A stretch of DNA of 11,066 nucleotides from Promethearchaeota archaeon (GTDB lineage Archaea; Asgardarchaeota; Lokiarchaeia; Sigynarchaeales; MK-D1): NCBI GenBank assembly GCA_016839865.1, contig JAEOTN010000414.1:1-11066 (forward strand), written 5' to 3'. The position numbers and the translations under genes are program-made. This document shows, one piece after another, positions 1 to 7,359 of this stretch. The notes beneath the pieces are model-generated. The model saw only the letters and a list, made by a program, of their open reading frames with translations, was not told the DNA's origin and searched no databases. Numbering within the stretch: position 1 is the stretch's first letter; each line of letters starts with the position of its first letter.

Positions 1-474
1 AAGAATATGCAAGGAACCTTGAGAGAAGAAAGCGGTTTAATCATGGAATCCGTTGAAAAGAATTTTGAAGAAATTCAAAAAGAGGGAGACCAACTAACAA
101 ACACCTTTAACGAGTTAACAGATAAGATCTCATTGGATTTTGGAAACCTCATGAGGAAAATCTTGGAACCTAAGCTAAGAGAATTCAAGGATAATCTAGT
201 AGATATCGTTGAGGAATCGGCTGGCATTGGGCAAAAAATCGAATTGTTTACAGATTCAGTTAAAGGTCAACAACAGACATTGGAGCAATTTCGAGATTCG
301 TTAGAAAAAGATACTAGTTCTGTTGCGGAAAGCATCACCACCTTGAAGAAGAAACTTGATGATAAGAATTTAGGAACTAAGAAAACTGCCTCAAAATCAA
401 TCGAAAAAATCCAACATGAAATGAAGAAAATCGAAGAAAGTTTACAAAAAATAGAAAAAATGATGCAGAATTAA
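1..474 (+). CDS. Coiled-coil protein, 3' part (5' end probably outside window)
   Basis: The frame is open from the first base of the window. ATGs lie at 7 and 43, but neither has a clear ribosome binding site, so the true start is probably upstream and this is the C-terminal part of a longer protein. From the ATG at 7 it would be 155 residues. The sequence is almost entirely charged and helical, with E/K/Q-rich heptad-like spacing, repeated stretches such as IEKIQHEMKKIEESLQKIEK near the C-terminus, no cysteine and no membrane segment. This suggests a long soluble coiled coil, as in structural, SMC-like or chemoreceptor-like stalk proteins. I recognise no family and assign no function. The stop TAA (472-474) overlaps the stop of the convergent ABC gene within the palindrome TTAA. 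A real gene is likely because of the long open frame with consistent composition. Confidence 0.7.
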   Translation, partial: KNMQGTLREESGLIMESVEKNFEEIQKEGDQLTNTFNELTDKISLDFGNLMRKILEPKLREFKDNLVDIVEESAGIGQKIELFTDSVKGQQQTLEQFRDSLEKDTSSVAESITTLKKKLDDKNLGTKKTASKSIEKIQHEMKKIEESLQKIEKMMQN

Positions 475-2267
475 TCTACTCTAACTTTATCTTTTCCACC
501 CATTTCTTCAATATACTCGAAAGATTGGTGTTTGAAGTACGTATTGTAGAGTTCTGCATATTTCCCTCCTTTTTCCATGAGCGCATCATGACTCCCCTCT
601 TCTACAATTTTTCCCTGATCTAGGACAATAATCCGATCAACATTTCGAACGGTCCAGAGTCGGTGGGCTATAATAATTGATGTTCTTCCTTGGAGTGTCC
701 GTTCGAGTGCTTCTTGAATACGAGTTTCAGTAAAGGGATCAACAGAAGCTGTGGCTTCATCTAGGACAAATACTCGTGGATCTTTAAGTAGAACTCTTGC
801 AAAAGCAACTAATTGACGTTGTCCCATGGATAATACTTTACCCCGTTCTCCAACATCAGTTTCTAATCCTTTAGGTAAATCATCAACCCAATCACTTCCA
901 CCTGCAAGTTCTAAAGCTTCCATAACTTCTTCTTTCGTGGCATCTAATTTTCCATATTTTACATTTTGCTCAAGACTTTCTGCCCATAAGAACGGAATTT
1001 GTGGGATAAAACCAATTTGTTCTCGAAGACATTTCAAATCGAAATCTCGGATATTAACTCCATCCATTTTAATTTCTCCATCTTGAAATTCGTATAAACG
1101 CCCAAGAATTTTTGCTAATGAAGATTTTCCGGCACCGGTGTGACCAACAATTGCTATAGACTCTCCTGGTGTGATGTTTAAGCTGAATTTATCAAAGACA
1201 TTTACTCCTTCTTTGTATGCAAAGACTAAATTCTTGATATCTATAGAACCGTCTTGGATAACACAAACTTTTTCCTCTGTTTGATTTACTTGCCTTTTAG
1301 AGTCAATTAAACTGAATAATCTTTCTGCTGCAGACAATCCACTCTGAAATTGAGGCCAAAATGCACTAATGCTGAACAACGGAAAGAATAATAACCATAT
1401 ACTTTGGATAAACAAATAAAGATTGCTACTGGATAATGTACCTCCTGCAAATACTACTCCTGCCACAACTAAACCTTGAATCAATGCCATTGTTGGGAAT
1501 AGGAAATTTAGTAACAGTGCACGTCGGAAATTTACTGTATAGGATTGTTTATTTACTTCATTAAACTGGTTGTACATCTTTTTCTCTTGCCGGAATGTTT
1601 TCATAACTTGAATTCCGCTCATAGATTCATTAACAAATGCATTCACATTAGATAATGCTCGTTGACCTTCCAAACTGCGTTTTCTTGCTGCTTTTCTAAA
1701 TGACATTGCAGTTATGAATACCAATGGAAAAGATCCTAATACGATTAGGGCTAATTTCCAGTTGAAAATAAACATCGGAATGAAAATTATAACCACTACC
1801 AACAGAGAGGACATAGATTCCATGAGAATCATTGCCATGTCCGCAAAACTTGAAGTATCGCTATTAATTCGGGAGAGGAGTTTTCCAACGGGATACTTAT
1901 CGAAAAAAGACATATCTTGATTGATTACAGATTTATGAGCATCAGTTTGTAGATTCAATATTAAATTTCCAACCATTGATGATGATCTACTCCACTGGAT
2001 ATAGTTTAGTAGATAAGTAAATCCAGTTAGCAAAAATAAACCAACTAAGAAAACTATTAGAAGGGTTTGGTCACCTTCTCCGTATTTTATAAACATATTC
2101 CCGACAAAGGGTACACTGGAACCCAGAATTGCTGAAAATAGTAAACAGAAAGATACTAATATTAGTTGTTTACGAAATGGCTTAAAGTAAGGAAATATTC
2201 TTCTTATAAGTTCTTTATCAGTATATTTACGATCGTAATCTTCTGAATTTAGACCAAACCACACCAT
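471..2267 (-). CDS. Heterodimeric ABC exporter subunit, canonical catalytic-glutamate half
   Basis: Half-size ABC exporter of 598 residues: an N-terminal six-helix membrane domain (about 33-310) followed by a nucleotide-binding domain (about 340-575). Visible motifs are Walker A GHTGAGKS (375-382), Q-loop Gln423, X-loop DVGERG (471-476), signature LSMGQ (479-483), Walker B ending VLDE with catalytic Glu504, D-loop ASVD, and switch His535. The signature is non-consensus (Met for the first Gly of LSGGQ). That is the pattern of the TM288/LmrD/BmrD-like partner, whose signature faces the degenerate ATP site. It should pair in the membrane with the gene just upstream and export a lipophilic compound, drug, lipid or peptide; the substrate cannot be read from sequence. 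The ATG follows the upstream stop by one base, with AGGAGG nine bases before it, so the two are co-transcribed. The family is near certain; heterodimer pairing is strongly inferred. Confidence 0.95.
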   Translation of the reverse strand: MVWFGLNSEDYDRKYTDKELIRRIFPYFKPFRKQLILVSFCLLFSAILGSSVPFVGNMFIKYGEGDQTLLIVFLVGLFLLTGFTYLLNYIQWSRSSSMVGNLILNLQTDAHKSVINQDMSFFDKYPVGKLLSRINSDTSSFADMAMILMESMSSLLVVVIIFIPMFIFNWKLALIVLGSFPLVFITAMSFRKAARKRSLEGQRALSNVNAFVNESMSGIQVMKTFRQEKKMYNQFNEVNKQSYTVNFRRALLLNFLFPTMALIQGLVVAGVVFAGGTLSSSNLYLFIQSIWLLFFPLFSISAFWPQFQSGLSAAERLFSLIDSKRQVNQTEEKVCVIQDGSIDIKNLVFAYKEGVNVFDKFSLNITPGESIAIVGHTGAGKSSLAKILGRLYEFQDGEIKMDGVNIRDFDLKCLREQIGFIPQIPFLWAESLEQNVKYGKLDATKEEVMEALELAGGSDWVDDLPKGLETDVGERGKVLSMGQRQLVAFARVLLKDPRVFVLDEATASVDPFTETRIQEALERTLQGRTSIIIAHRLWTVRNVDRIIVLDQGKIVEEGSHDALMEKGGKYAELYNTYFKHQSFEYIEEMGGKDKVRVD

Positions 2268-2268
2268 T

Positions 2269-4179
2269 TTAGTTAACCTCCTGCAATAATGTTTCTAAGG
2301 AAACATCAAATCGTTTTAAGAAAATTTTTCTATATTCTTCACTGGTTTTAAGAAGTTCATAATGAGTACCTTTCGCTATGATCTTTCCTCGCTTAAATAC
2401 CAGTATCATATCTGCCCAGCGTATTTGAGATAAACGATGAGTTATAATAAAGGTGGTACGACCTTGAGCAACCTTCTTCATAGCATGCTGGATTTTATCT
2501 TCTGTAGCACTATCTATGGCACTCGTTGAGTCGTCTAACACTAGTATTTTCGGATTGCTTATGAAAGCACGTGCGATAGCAATCCTTTGGCGTTCTCCAC
2601 CTGATAACTGAACCGAATCTTCACCTTCCCCAATTTTTGTCTCAAATCCATTGGGATATTTCATGATAAACTCATAAGCTTGAGCATCTTTTGCTGCTTT
2701 TTCAACCTCTTCTTTAGGCGAAACCCTACCAAATGAGATATTCTCGAAAATTGTGGTTGCATAAAGGAACACATCTTGTTCTATATATGAGATTTGATTC
2801 CGGAGGGATTCCAAGCTGTATTCTTGTAATGATCTACCATCAATTAGGATCTGACCATTTGGTACATCATATAGACGAGATATGAGTTTTGTAGCAGTAG
2901 TTTTGCCTGATCCAGTCGTACCAACAATAGCAATTGTTTGCCCAGGTAATGCTTCAAAATTGAGGTTTTTCAACACAGGATTTTGTGATTTGGGGTAGGT
3001 AAACGTCACATTCTCAAACGTTACTTTGCCTTCTATGTCTAAATTCTTCCCACGACTCGTATCCAACACTTCTGCTTCTTCATTCATCATTTCTAGTAAT
3101 CTTTCGGCTGCTGATTTTGCATACCGCATAATTTGGAATGTCCACAATGAAATGAAGGTTGGACGCCTTAAAGATACTAATAAAGTGATATAAGCTATAA
3201 TATCACCTAACTGGAATGGTTTTTCTACTAGATCATGGATAAATGGTTCAATATAACCAAGATTTATCAATACACCATGTCCTAATCCGATAACGACAAT
3301 AACAGACATCAATAAAATTGGGAGATATTTCGCTTCAATAATTCCTTGTTTTATTAATGCATCTCGATAAGCAGAAGCTTTCGTCAAATATTTCTTCGTC
3401 TCGTAATCCTCAAGTGTTAATCCTTTCACAACTTCGGCACCATGAAGTGTTTCGTTCAAAATACTATTCATCTTACCAAAATTCATACGCAAGTCTCGAG
3501 TTACAGGTTTTAGTCTCTTGAAATATCCTTGCACATAGATAACTAAGAAAATTAAGAAAGCTGATGGAACAATTGCTAATTGCGAGGGATAGAGAATAAT
3601 TATAGTAACAATCGGGCTAATGAGGGACACAATTGCTTCTCCAATTAAACCTAGAGCGGGACTCACCATATAGTTAAGCATTCTAACATCGTCTGCTGTA
3701 CGGGCCATAATTTCACCCACTTTCTGTTGGTCATGAAAATTCTGTGATTTTCCAAGTAAATTGAGATAAAACTCATGTCTACCATCCCTCTCCATTCTCT
3801 GTGCAATCAATTCTCTTGCAAAGTTACTTATCATTGCTATAAGAGGACGTCCAAGCCCCCAACCAAGAATTTTAATAATATGAGTGTAGAACCCTTGAAG
3901 TACCACAGGATTGGAAAAATTCCCCAGATTTTCCTGAATGTAATTTATTGCATCCCCTATTACAGTCGCAAATATTGAAAACGCTGCTGTGGAAATTACC
4001 ATGAAGATAAACCAAACAAGAATTAACCATTTACCCGAACCATGGAACAAATGTACTAAGATCCAACGACTAGGACCTTTTTTCCTTGCATTTAAGAAAG
4101 GATCTGATTCCAATCCAAATTCCACACCTTCTAACATATAATCAGAAGGAACATCTGACATCTCGTCTTTTAGGGTCAC
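2269..4179 (-). CDS. Heterodimeric ABC exporter subunit, degenerate Walker B half
   Basis: First gene of the exporter pair, 636 residues. An N-terminal extension of about 35 polar residues precedes a six-helix membrane domain (about 45-350) and a nucleotide-binding domain (about 385-620). Motifs are Walker A GTTGSGKT (420-427), Q-loop Gln468, a perfect signature LSGGE (525-529), Walker B ILVLDD (545-550) and switch His581. Asp550 replaces the catalytic glutamate, while the partner gene keeps its Glu. In known heterodimers (TM287/288, LmrCD, BmrCD) this substitution marks the degenerate site that binds ATP but hydrolyses it poorly, and it is paired with an imperfect signature in the other subunit, as seen here. 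The start is GTG at 4177-4179, preceded by GAGGT seven bases upstream; an in-frame ATG six codons later is the alternative. The N-terminus is polar, with no signal peptide. The transcription unit probably begins here. Confidence 0.95.
   Translation of the reverse strand: MTLKDEMSDVPSDYMLEGVEFGLESDPFLNARKKGPSRWILVHLFHGSGKWLILVWFIFMVISTAAFSIFATVIGDAINYIQENLGNFSNPVVLQGFYTHIIKILGWGLGRPLIAMISNFARELIAQRMERDGRHEFYLNLLGKSQNFHDQQKVGEIMARTADDVRMLNYMVSPALGLIGEAIVSLISPIVTIIILYPSQLAIVPSAFLIFLVIYVQGYFKRLKPVTRDLRMNFGKMNSILNETLHGAEVVKGLTLEDYETKKYLTKASAYRDALIKQGIIEAKYLPILLMSVIVVIGLGHGVLINLGYIEPFIHDLVEKPFQLGDIIAYITLLVSLRRPTFISLWTFQIMRYAKSAAERLLEMMNEEAEVLDTSRGKNLDIEGKVTFENVTFTYPKSQNPVLKNLNFEALPGQTIAIVGTTGSGKTTATKLISRLYDVPNGQILIDGRSLQEYSLESLRNQISYIEQDVFLYATTIFENISFGRVSPKEEVEKAAKDAQAYEFIMKYPNGFETKIGEGEDSVQLSGGERQRIAIARAFISNPKILVLDDSTSAIDSATEDKIQHAMKKVAQGRTTFIITHRLSQIRWADMILVFKRGKIIAKGTHYELLKTSEEYRKIFLKRFDVSLETLLQEVN
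2277..2282 (-). promoter_or_regulatory. Strong Shine-Dalgarno AGGAGG for the second ABC gene
   Basis: Read on the minus strand, AGGAGG lies nine bases before the ATG of the downstream ABC subunit and inside the last codons of the upstream one. It explains how the tightly packed second gene (one-base gap) is translated, and fixes its start. Confidence 0.8.
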
Positions 4180-4186
4180 TATACAT

Positions 4187-4191
4187 ACCTC
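4187..4191 (-). promoter_or_regulatory. Shine-Dalgarno GAGGT deciding a GTG start
   Basis: GAGGT on the minus strand sits seven bases before the GTG at 4179. It favours GTG over the in-frame ATG 18 bases further in. Another ATG between this motif and the GTG is out of frame. Confidence 0.6.
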
Positions 4192-4229
4192 AAATATTAT
4201 TGGATATAGTGGATCGAATTAAGACGTTT

Positions 4230-4237
4230 CTATTTAA
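4230..4237 (-). promoter_or_regulatory. Possible TATA-like box for the ABC exporter operon
   Basis: The minus-strand sequence TTAAATAG lies about 50 bases before the GTG start. It would place transcription initiation near 4209, with a leader of about 30 bases that includes the GAGGT motif. A purine-rich BRE is not obvious upstream, so this is a weak call. Confidence 0.3.
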
Positions 4238-4260
4238 CCAGATGGGTAGTGCGTGATTCT

Positions 4261-4274
4261 AAAGAGAAAAAAAA
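4261..4274 (-). terminator. Oligo-T terminator after the HGSNAT-like gene
   Basis: On the minus strand, about 20 bases past the stop codon, the sequence runs into eight consecutive T followed by CTCTTT. Archaeal RNA polymerase terminates at such T tracts without a strong hairpin. The tract separates this gene from the ABC operon, which has its own leader about 80 bases further on. Confidence 0.55.
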
Positions 4275-4293
4275 GTAAGTTGAAATGATTTTT

Positions 4294-5616
4294 TTATACT
4301 CGGATGTGGATGTTATATCTGTCAAATAACCAAGCAACAAGATACATTATTATCATCGGCAACATGAATATAACAACTGCCATTAAATCAACAAGTGGGT
4401 GTGTTAATGGAATTCCTCCAAATAAAGTCGCCATTTGAGTCCGAAAAGTCAGTGCATCACCCCATATCTCTGGATACGTCAAAGTAAATATTCCTTGGAA
4501 CAGGAATAAGAACAAAGCATTTCTCCCTAAGTGAGTTAAGAACGGTACTTTAAACTTGAAGAAATTTTCTAGTGAGAAGAACACTACTACAAGTAAAGAG
4601 CAGAAGGCAATTGAGAGTAATCCTAGAGAAAGATTAATACCATGGTGTTCGGCAGTTTGAAAGAAGTCAATAACAAAATGCAATACACCAGAAATAAACA
4701 ATAGAGGAATAACTCGTTTCTTCATACCAACTTTTTGGTCATTTGGATCCATATTCATCCAATCCCACACACATGATGCAACAATTGCAATAGCTATCAT
4801 TCCCAAAACATCAAATGGAATATCCCATTGTGGCCAGAACGCTCTAATCGCGGTATTTATTGCACCTTCAAATTCCCACATGACTGCATGCCCTATGTAG
4901 ATAACAATTGCAGCAATAAGACGGTAATCTGGTTTCTTGATTAACCACACAAAAATCGCTGCAAACAATGTTCCCCAAGCGAGATGTGCCATAGCTTCCA
5001 CAAAGAAAGTTCCCCAGAAATATCCTGAGCCAATTACAGTAGGAAGTCGTGCCTGGACACACCATAAACCAATGGATACTAAAGCCCAAATCAAGCCTAT
5101 AGCGGGGCGGTAAATAGTGTCTCTATATTTCTTCATGTTTCTGAAAACTGCAGCAACAACAGTAATTACAACCCAAATCCCCAATGCAATTATCTTGAAT
5201 AGTGGAAAATCAAATTCTACAGAAATTACTTGGGAAATCCAGAAAAATGTAAATACTCGGAAAAGAACATTTAACCATGCATAGCCTAATCCCTTTTTCT
5301 CTACTTTACTTCTGAAACTTAGACCCATTGAAATTCCCAACATAAACATGAAGATTTGGGAACCCATGTCAATTATTGTAATCATTGCAGGTTGCTGGTT
5401 AAAAAATTGCCATCCATGGTTAAGCCAAGTAGGACCCAATGGTGGAGCTAAAGAAAAATCACTGGAGGAGAACTCCCATGTTAAACTAGCAATTATTAAA
5501 AATACAATTACCATGCCGCGGAACTGATCTAACCAGTCATAGCGAGGATGTGTCGACCTATATATCCCGCGTTTTGCTTCCATGCGTATTTCTTCTACAT
5601 TTTCTTCATCAGACAA
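4294..5616 (-). CDS. Polytopic membrane protein, HGSNAT/NagX (COG4299, DUF5009)-like
   Basis: Predicted integral membrane protein of 440 residues. A short charged N-terminus (1-28) precedes the motif YDWLDQFRG (26-34), then roughly 11-12 hydrophobic helices (near 34-45, 78-99, 112-132, 138-157, 169-187, 200-225, 231-248, 265-284, 301-320, 329-349, 361-380, 406-430). The LDQFRG opening, a loop ending in LNHGW (His67), the helix IFMFMLGISMGLSF (88-101) and a late LGRNALFLFLFQ (363-374) recall the HGSNAT/NagX group, which moves acetyl groups from acetyl-CoA across a membrane to sugars through a loop histidine. The wider active-site loop (HSPW.GLT..D in HGSNAT) is not conserved, so transacetylation is only a suggestion. 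The start is TTG at 5614-5616 without a clear ribosome binding site; ATG at 5581-5583 (residue 12) is an equally good alternative. An upstream in-frame TGA limits the choice. Confidence 0.75.
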   Translation of the reverse strand: MSDEENVEEIRMEAKRGIYRSTHPRYDWLDQFRGMVIVFLIIASLTWEFSSSDFSLAPPLGPTWLNHGWQFFNQQPAMITIIDMGSQIFMFMLGISMGLSFRSKVEKKGLGYAWLNVLFRVFTFFWISQVISVEFDFPLFKIIALGIWVVITVVAAVFRNMKKYRDTIYRPAIGLIWALVSIGLWCVQARLPTVIGSGYFWGTFFVEAMAHLAWGTLFAAIFVWLIKKPDYRLIAAIVIYIGHAVMWEFEGAINTAIRAFWPQWDIPFDVLGMIAIAIVASCVWDWMNMDPNDQKVGMKKRVIPLLFISGVLHFVIDFFQTAEHHGINLSLGLLSIAFCSLLVVVFFSLENFFKFKVPFLTHLGRNALFLFLFQGIFTLTYPEIWGDALTFRTQMATLFGGIPLTHPLVDLMAVVIFMLPMIIMYLVAWLFDRYNIHIRV

Positions 5617-5638
5617 TTTATATCACAGATTCATTTTT

Positions 5639-5719
5639 TATTGTGTCATATCGACATAATTTGATGGGTGAAATGACTATATAAAGAATCTTAAATCTCA
5701 GAAATTGACATATTGTGTC
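5639..5719. repeat. TATTGTGTC direct repeat and two GACA/TGTC palindromes in the divergent promoter region
   Basis: TATTGTGTC occurs at 5639-5647 and again at 5711-5719. Overlapping these copies are two short inverted repeats: TGTC-ATATC-GACA (5644-5656) and GACA-TATTG-TGTC (5707-5719). Both have a five-base spacer. They flank the TATA-like box at 5677-5685, which is where regulator sites for a divergent gene pair would be expected. The half-sites are only four bases, so chance is possible. Confidence 0.4.
5677..5685. promoter_or_regulatory. TATA-like box in the divergent intergenic region
   Basis: CTATATAAA reads as TTTATATAG on the other strand, so it could serve either direction. For the minus-strand membrane protein it predicts initiation near 5650 and a leader of about 35 bases to the TTG. 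For the plus-strand reductase it predicts initiation near 5710 and a leader of about 80 bases. The shorter leader makes the minus-strand assignment somewhat better. Confidence 0.45.
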
Positions 5720-5788
5720 TTTTTACTTAAAAGGTTGTAGTTGACCTAAAACGAAATTATTTTGTGTAATTGAGTACATGTTCTGATA

Positions 5789-6991
5789 ATGGATGCAGAT
5801 CTCACTTGTGATGTTTGTATTATTGGTGGTAACCTGGCTGGATCATATTTAGCCTATCTTTTGGCAAGTGAAGGTGTTAAAGTTCTTATTGTTGAGCAAA
5901 ATAAGCATCCAGGTCTTCCCATGCAGTGTGCAGGAATCGTTTCTCAACGATTCACTAATATTGTCGAGATCGATCCTTCCATCATTATAAATCGTGTGGA
6001 TACTGCATGGCTAATATCGGAAAACGGTAAAAGAGTATCCGTTTCTATCCAAGATCATCCATATATTATTGACAGAGTGAAATTGGATCAATCATTCTTT
6101 CAAAAAGCTCTACAATCTGGTGCACAGTTTCTATTACAGGAAAAGTTTATTGATCTAGATAAGACACTTGATGCTGTTCACATTCATACCAATAAGAGGA
6201 AAATTACTGCAAAGATTCTTGTAGGTTGCGATGGACCTTTATCCAAAGTAGCGAAACTACACAATATTCACCACAAATGGATCCCTGCTAAACAAATTCG
6301 AGTACCTTATGATCACCCATATAATTCAGTAGAAATGTACTTCAAATCCTGTTGGAAAAACTTATTTGGGTGGGTGATTCCAGAGGGAAATGGAATATGT
6401 AGGATAGGATTGGGTTGTCATCATAACCTAAAACAAACTTTTGATGCCTTTTTAGATGAAATAGGAGTGAATCGTGAGGATATCATAGAATATCTAGGGG
6501 GTCAAATTGTTTTATCATATCCAAGACAAATAGCTTTCAATCGAGTGATTCTGTTAGGAGATGCTGCGGGGATGGTGAAAGCTACAACAGGAGGAGGGAT
6601 AAACACCTTATTAAAGGCGTCTTCTCACGCAAAAAATGCAATTCTTAGATCTCTTAAGACAAATGATTTTTCTTCCAAGGTTTTTATTACTCATTACCAG
6701 AAAAGTAGGGGGATAAGGAAGTCAAAACGAAATATTATTCTTCACTATTTAGTGAGGATACTTTTACTATTTTTTACCCAAGTGGATTATGAGGAGAGTT
6801 TTAACATCTTAAATCAACCAATAACAAGAGAATTACTCCTAAGGCATGGAGATATGGATTTTCCGGCAAAGTTAATTTTGAAAATGGCATTGCGAACAGA
6901 TCTCTGGGTATATATCATTAAATATATACTACGAATCATTAAAAAAATTCCAGATTTTCTGCGAGAATTGGTTAAAAATTGTAATTTATGA
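5789..6991 (+). CDS. Geranylgeranyl reductase family FAD-dependent oxidoreductase
   Basis: Flavoprotein of 400 residues. Evidence is an N-terminal dinucleotide-binding fold DVCIIGGNLAGS (8-19), the family cysteine segment QCAGIVS (46-52), VGCDGPLSKVAK (145-156), the substrate-domain motif GWVIPEGNG (194-202), and the FAD-closing motif GDAAG (257-261) followed by TGGGI (267-271). These are the landmarks of the enzymes that hydrogenate the double bonds of geranylgeranyl chains in archaeal ether lipids or chlorophyll side chains. The C-terminal third has hydrophobic or amphipathic stretches (about 314-330 and 371-388), suggesting membrane association. The first motif has Asn15 where the second Gly of GxGxxG is usual. 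The ATG follows TGATA, a weak match to the archaeal Shine-Dalgarno. The gene stands alone on its strand, divergent from the membrane protein gene. The exact substrate cannot be told from sequence, because several paralogs per genome are common. Confidence 0.88.
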   Translation: MDADLTCDVCIIGGNLAGSYLAYLLASEGVKVLIVEQNKHPGLPMQCAGIVSQRFTNIVEIDPSIIINRVDTAWLISENGKRVSVSIQDHPYIIDRVKLDQSFFQKALQSGAQFLLQEKFIDLDKTLDAVHIHTNKRKITAKILVGCDGPLSKVAKLHNIHHKWIPAKQIRVPYDHPYNSVEMYFKSCWKNLFGWVIPEGNGICRIGLGCHHNLKQTFDAFLDEIGVNREDIIEYLGGQIVLSYPRQIAFNRVILLGDAAGMVKATTGGGINTLLKASSHAKNAILRSLKTNDFSSKVFITHYQKSRGIRKSKRNIILHYLVRILLLFFTQVDYEESFNILNQPITRELLLRHGDMDFPAKLILKMALRTDLWVYIIKYILRIIKKIPDFLRELVKNCNL

Positions 6992-7030
6992 ACTCTGACC
7001 TCTCAACTTCTACAATTTTCAAGGTGGATA

Positions 7031-7042
7031 TCTTCTCTTTTT
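7031..7042 (+). terminator. Pyrimidine/T-rich terminator candidate after the reductase gene
   Basis: TCTTCTCTTTTT lies about 40 bases past the stop of the reductase gene and runs directly into the first arm of the hairpin at 7037. T-rich pyrimidine tracts terminate archaeal transcription, but the tract is only five uninterrupted T. Confidence 0.4.
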
Positions 7043-7085
7043 GTCGGCAAAACTTCGCAAGTATATTGGGAAGTCCGACAAAAAG
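7037..7085. repeat. Long inverted repeat / bulged hairpin
   Basis: A perfect 11-bp inverted repeat, CTTTTTGTCGG (7037-7047) with CCGACAAAAAG (7075-7085), encloses a second perfect 5-bp stem, ACTTC (7052-7056) with GAAGT (7070-7074). The inner arm abuts the outer right arm directly and is offset by a four-base bulge CAAA on the left. The loop is 13 bases. The 16 paired positions make this the strongest secondary structure in the window. Confidence 0.75.
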
Positions 7086-7220
7086 CTCAAAAACACACCT
7101 CACGACAAAAACCGATCCAATGAGTAGAATGGACTTTGTCACCTTGTGCTGAGAGTTCTTAAAATTGTCGGATGCTGAATATGTGTTACGGAGATATTAC
7201 ATCGTTTCTAGGAAGTCATT

Positions 7221-7250
7221 TAGTCGAATTTAGTCGGATCTAGTCTTATT
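7221..7250 (+). repeat. Three tandem 10-bp repeats, consensus TAGTCGNATT
   Basis: The units TAGTCGAATT, TAGTCGGATC and TAGTCTTATT follow each other without gaps. TAGTC is invariant at an exact 10-base period, close to one helical turn. A degenerate further copy, AAGTCATT, precedes them at 7213-7220. This phasing is typical of tandem protein-binding sites, though too short to exclude chance. Confidence 0.6.
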
Positions 7251-7306
7251 ATTAATCCGTTATTCATTCGAAACTAAGTAACGCTAACTTATTCTTTACA
7301 ACCGCA

Positions 7307-7315
7307 TTTAAATAT
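7307..7315 (+). promoter_or_regulatory. TATA-like box TTTAAATAT
   Basis: TTTAAATAT is a good archaeal TATA-like match and would start transcription near 7337. That leaves a leader of about 140 bases before the small gene at 7477. It lies 57 bases after the tandem TAGTC repeats. The long leader lowers confidence. Confidence 0.3.
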
Positions 7316-7335
7316 GAAATCATTGAATATACGAA

Positions 7336-7359
7336 TATCAGTGCGATATTATACTGATA
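7336..7359. repeat. Short inverted repeat TATCAGT / ACTGATA
   Basis: Perfect 7-bp arms (7336-7342 and 7353-7359) flank a 10-base AT-rich spacer. It lies just after the TATA-like box, over the predicted transcription start, where it could be an operator or a leader hairpin. Confidence 0.45.

Noticed and set aside
826..1086. Plus-strand open frame of 86 codons inside the ABC subunit gene
   Set aside because: It is antisense to the nucleotide-binding domain between Walker A and the signature, has low-complexity composition (many Ser, Pro) and no family resemblance; the minus-strand gene fully explains the DNA.
1714..1920. Plus-strand open frame antisense to the ABC membrane domain
   Set aside because: Short, no ribosome binding site, and overlapped entirely by a well-supported gene.
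3775..3978. Plus-strand open frame antisense to the second ABC gene
   Set aside because: Same reasoning; no independent evidence of coding.
4868..5089. Alternative minus-strand frame of 73 codons inside the HGSNAT-like gene
   Set aside because: Cys/Trp-rich translation typical of an out-of-frame shadow of a membrane protein gene.
7037..7085. Inverted repeat as a transposon end or MITE
   Set aside because: Only one copy, no target-site duplication visible, no transposase nearby; the arms form a single compact hairpin instead.
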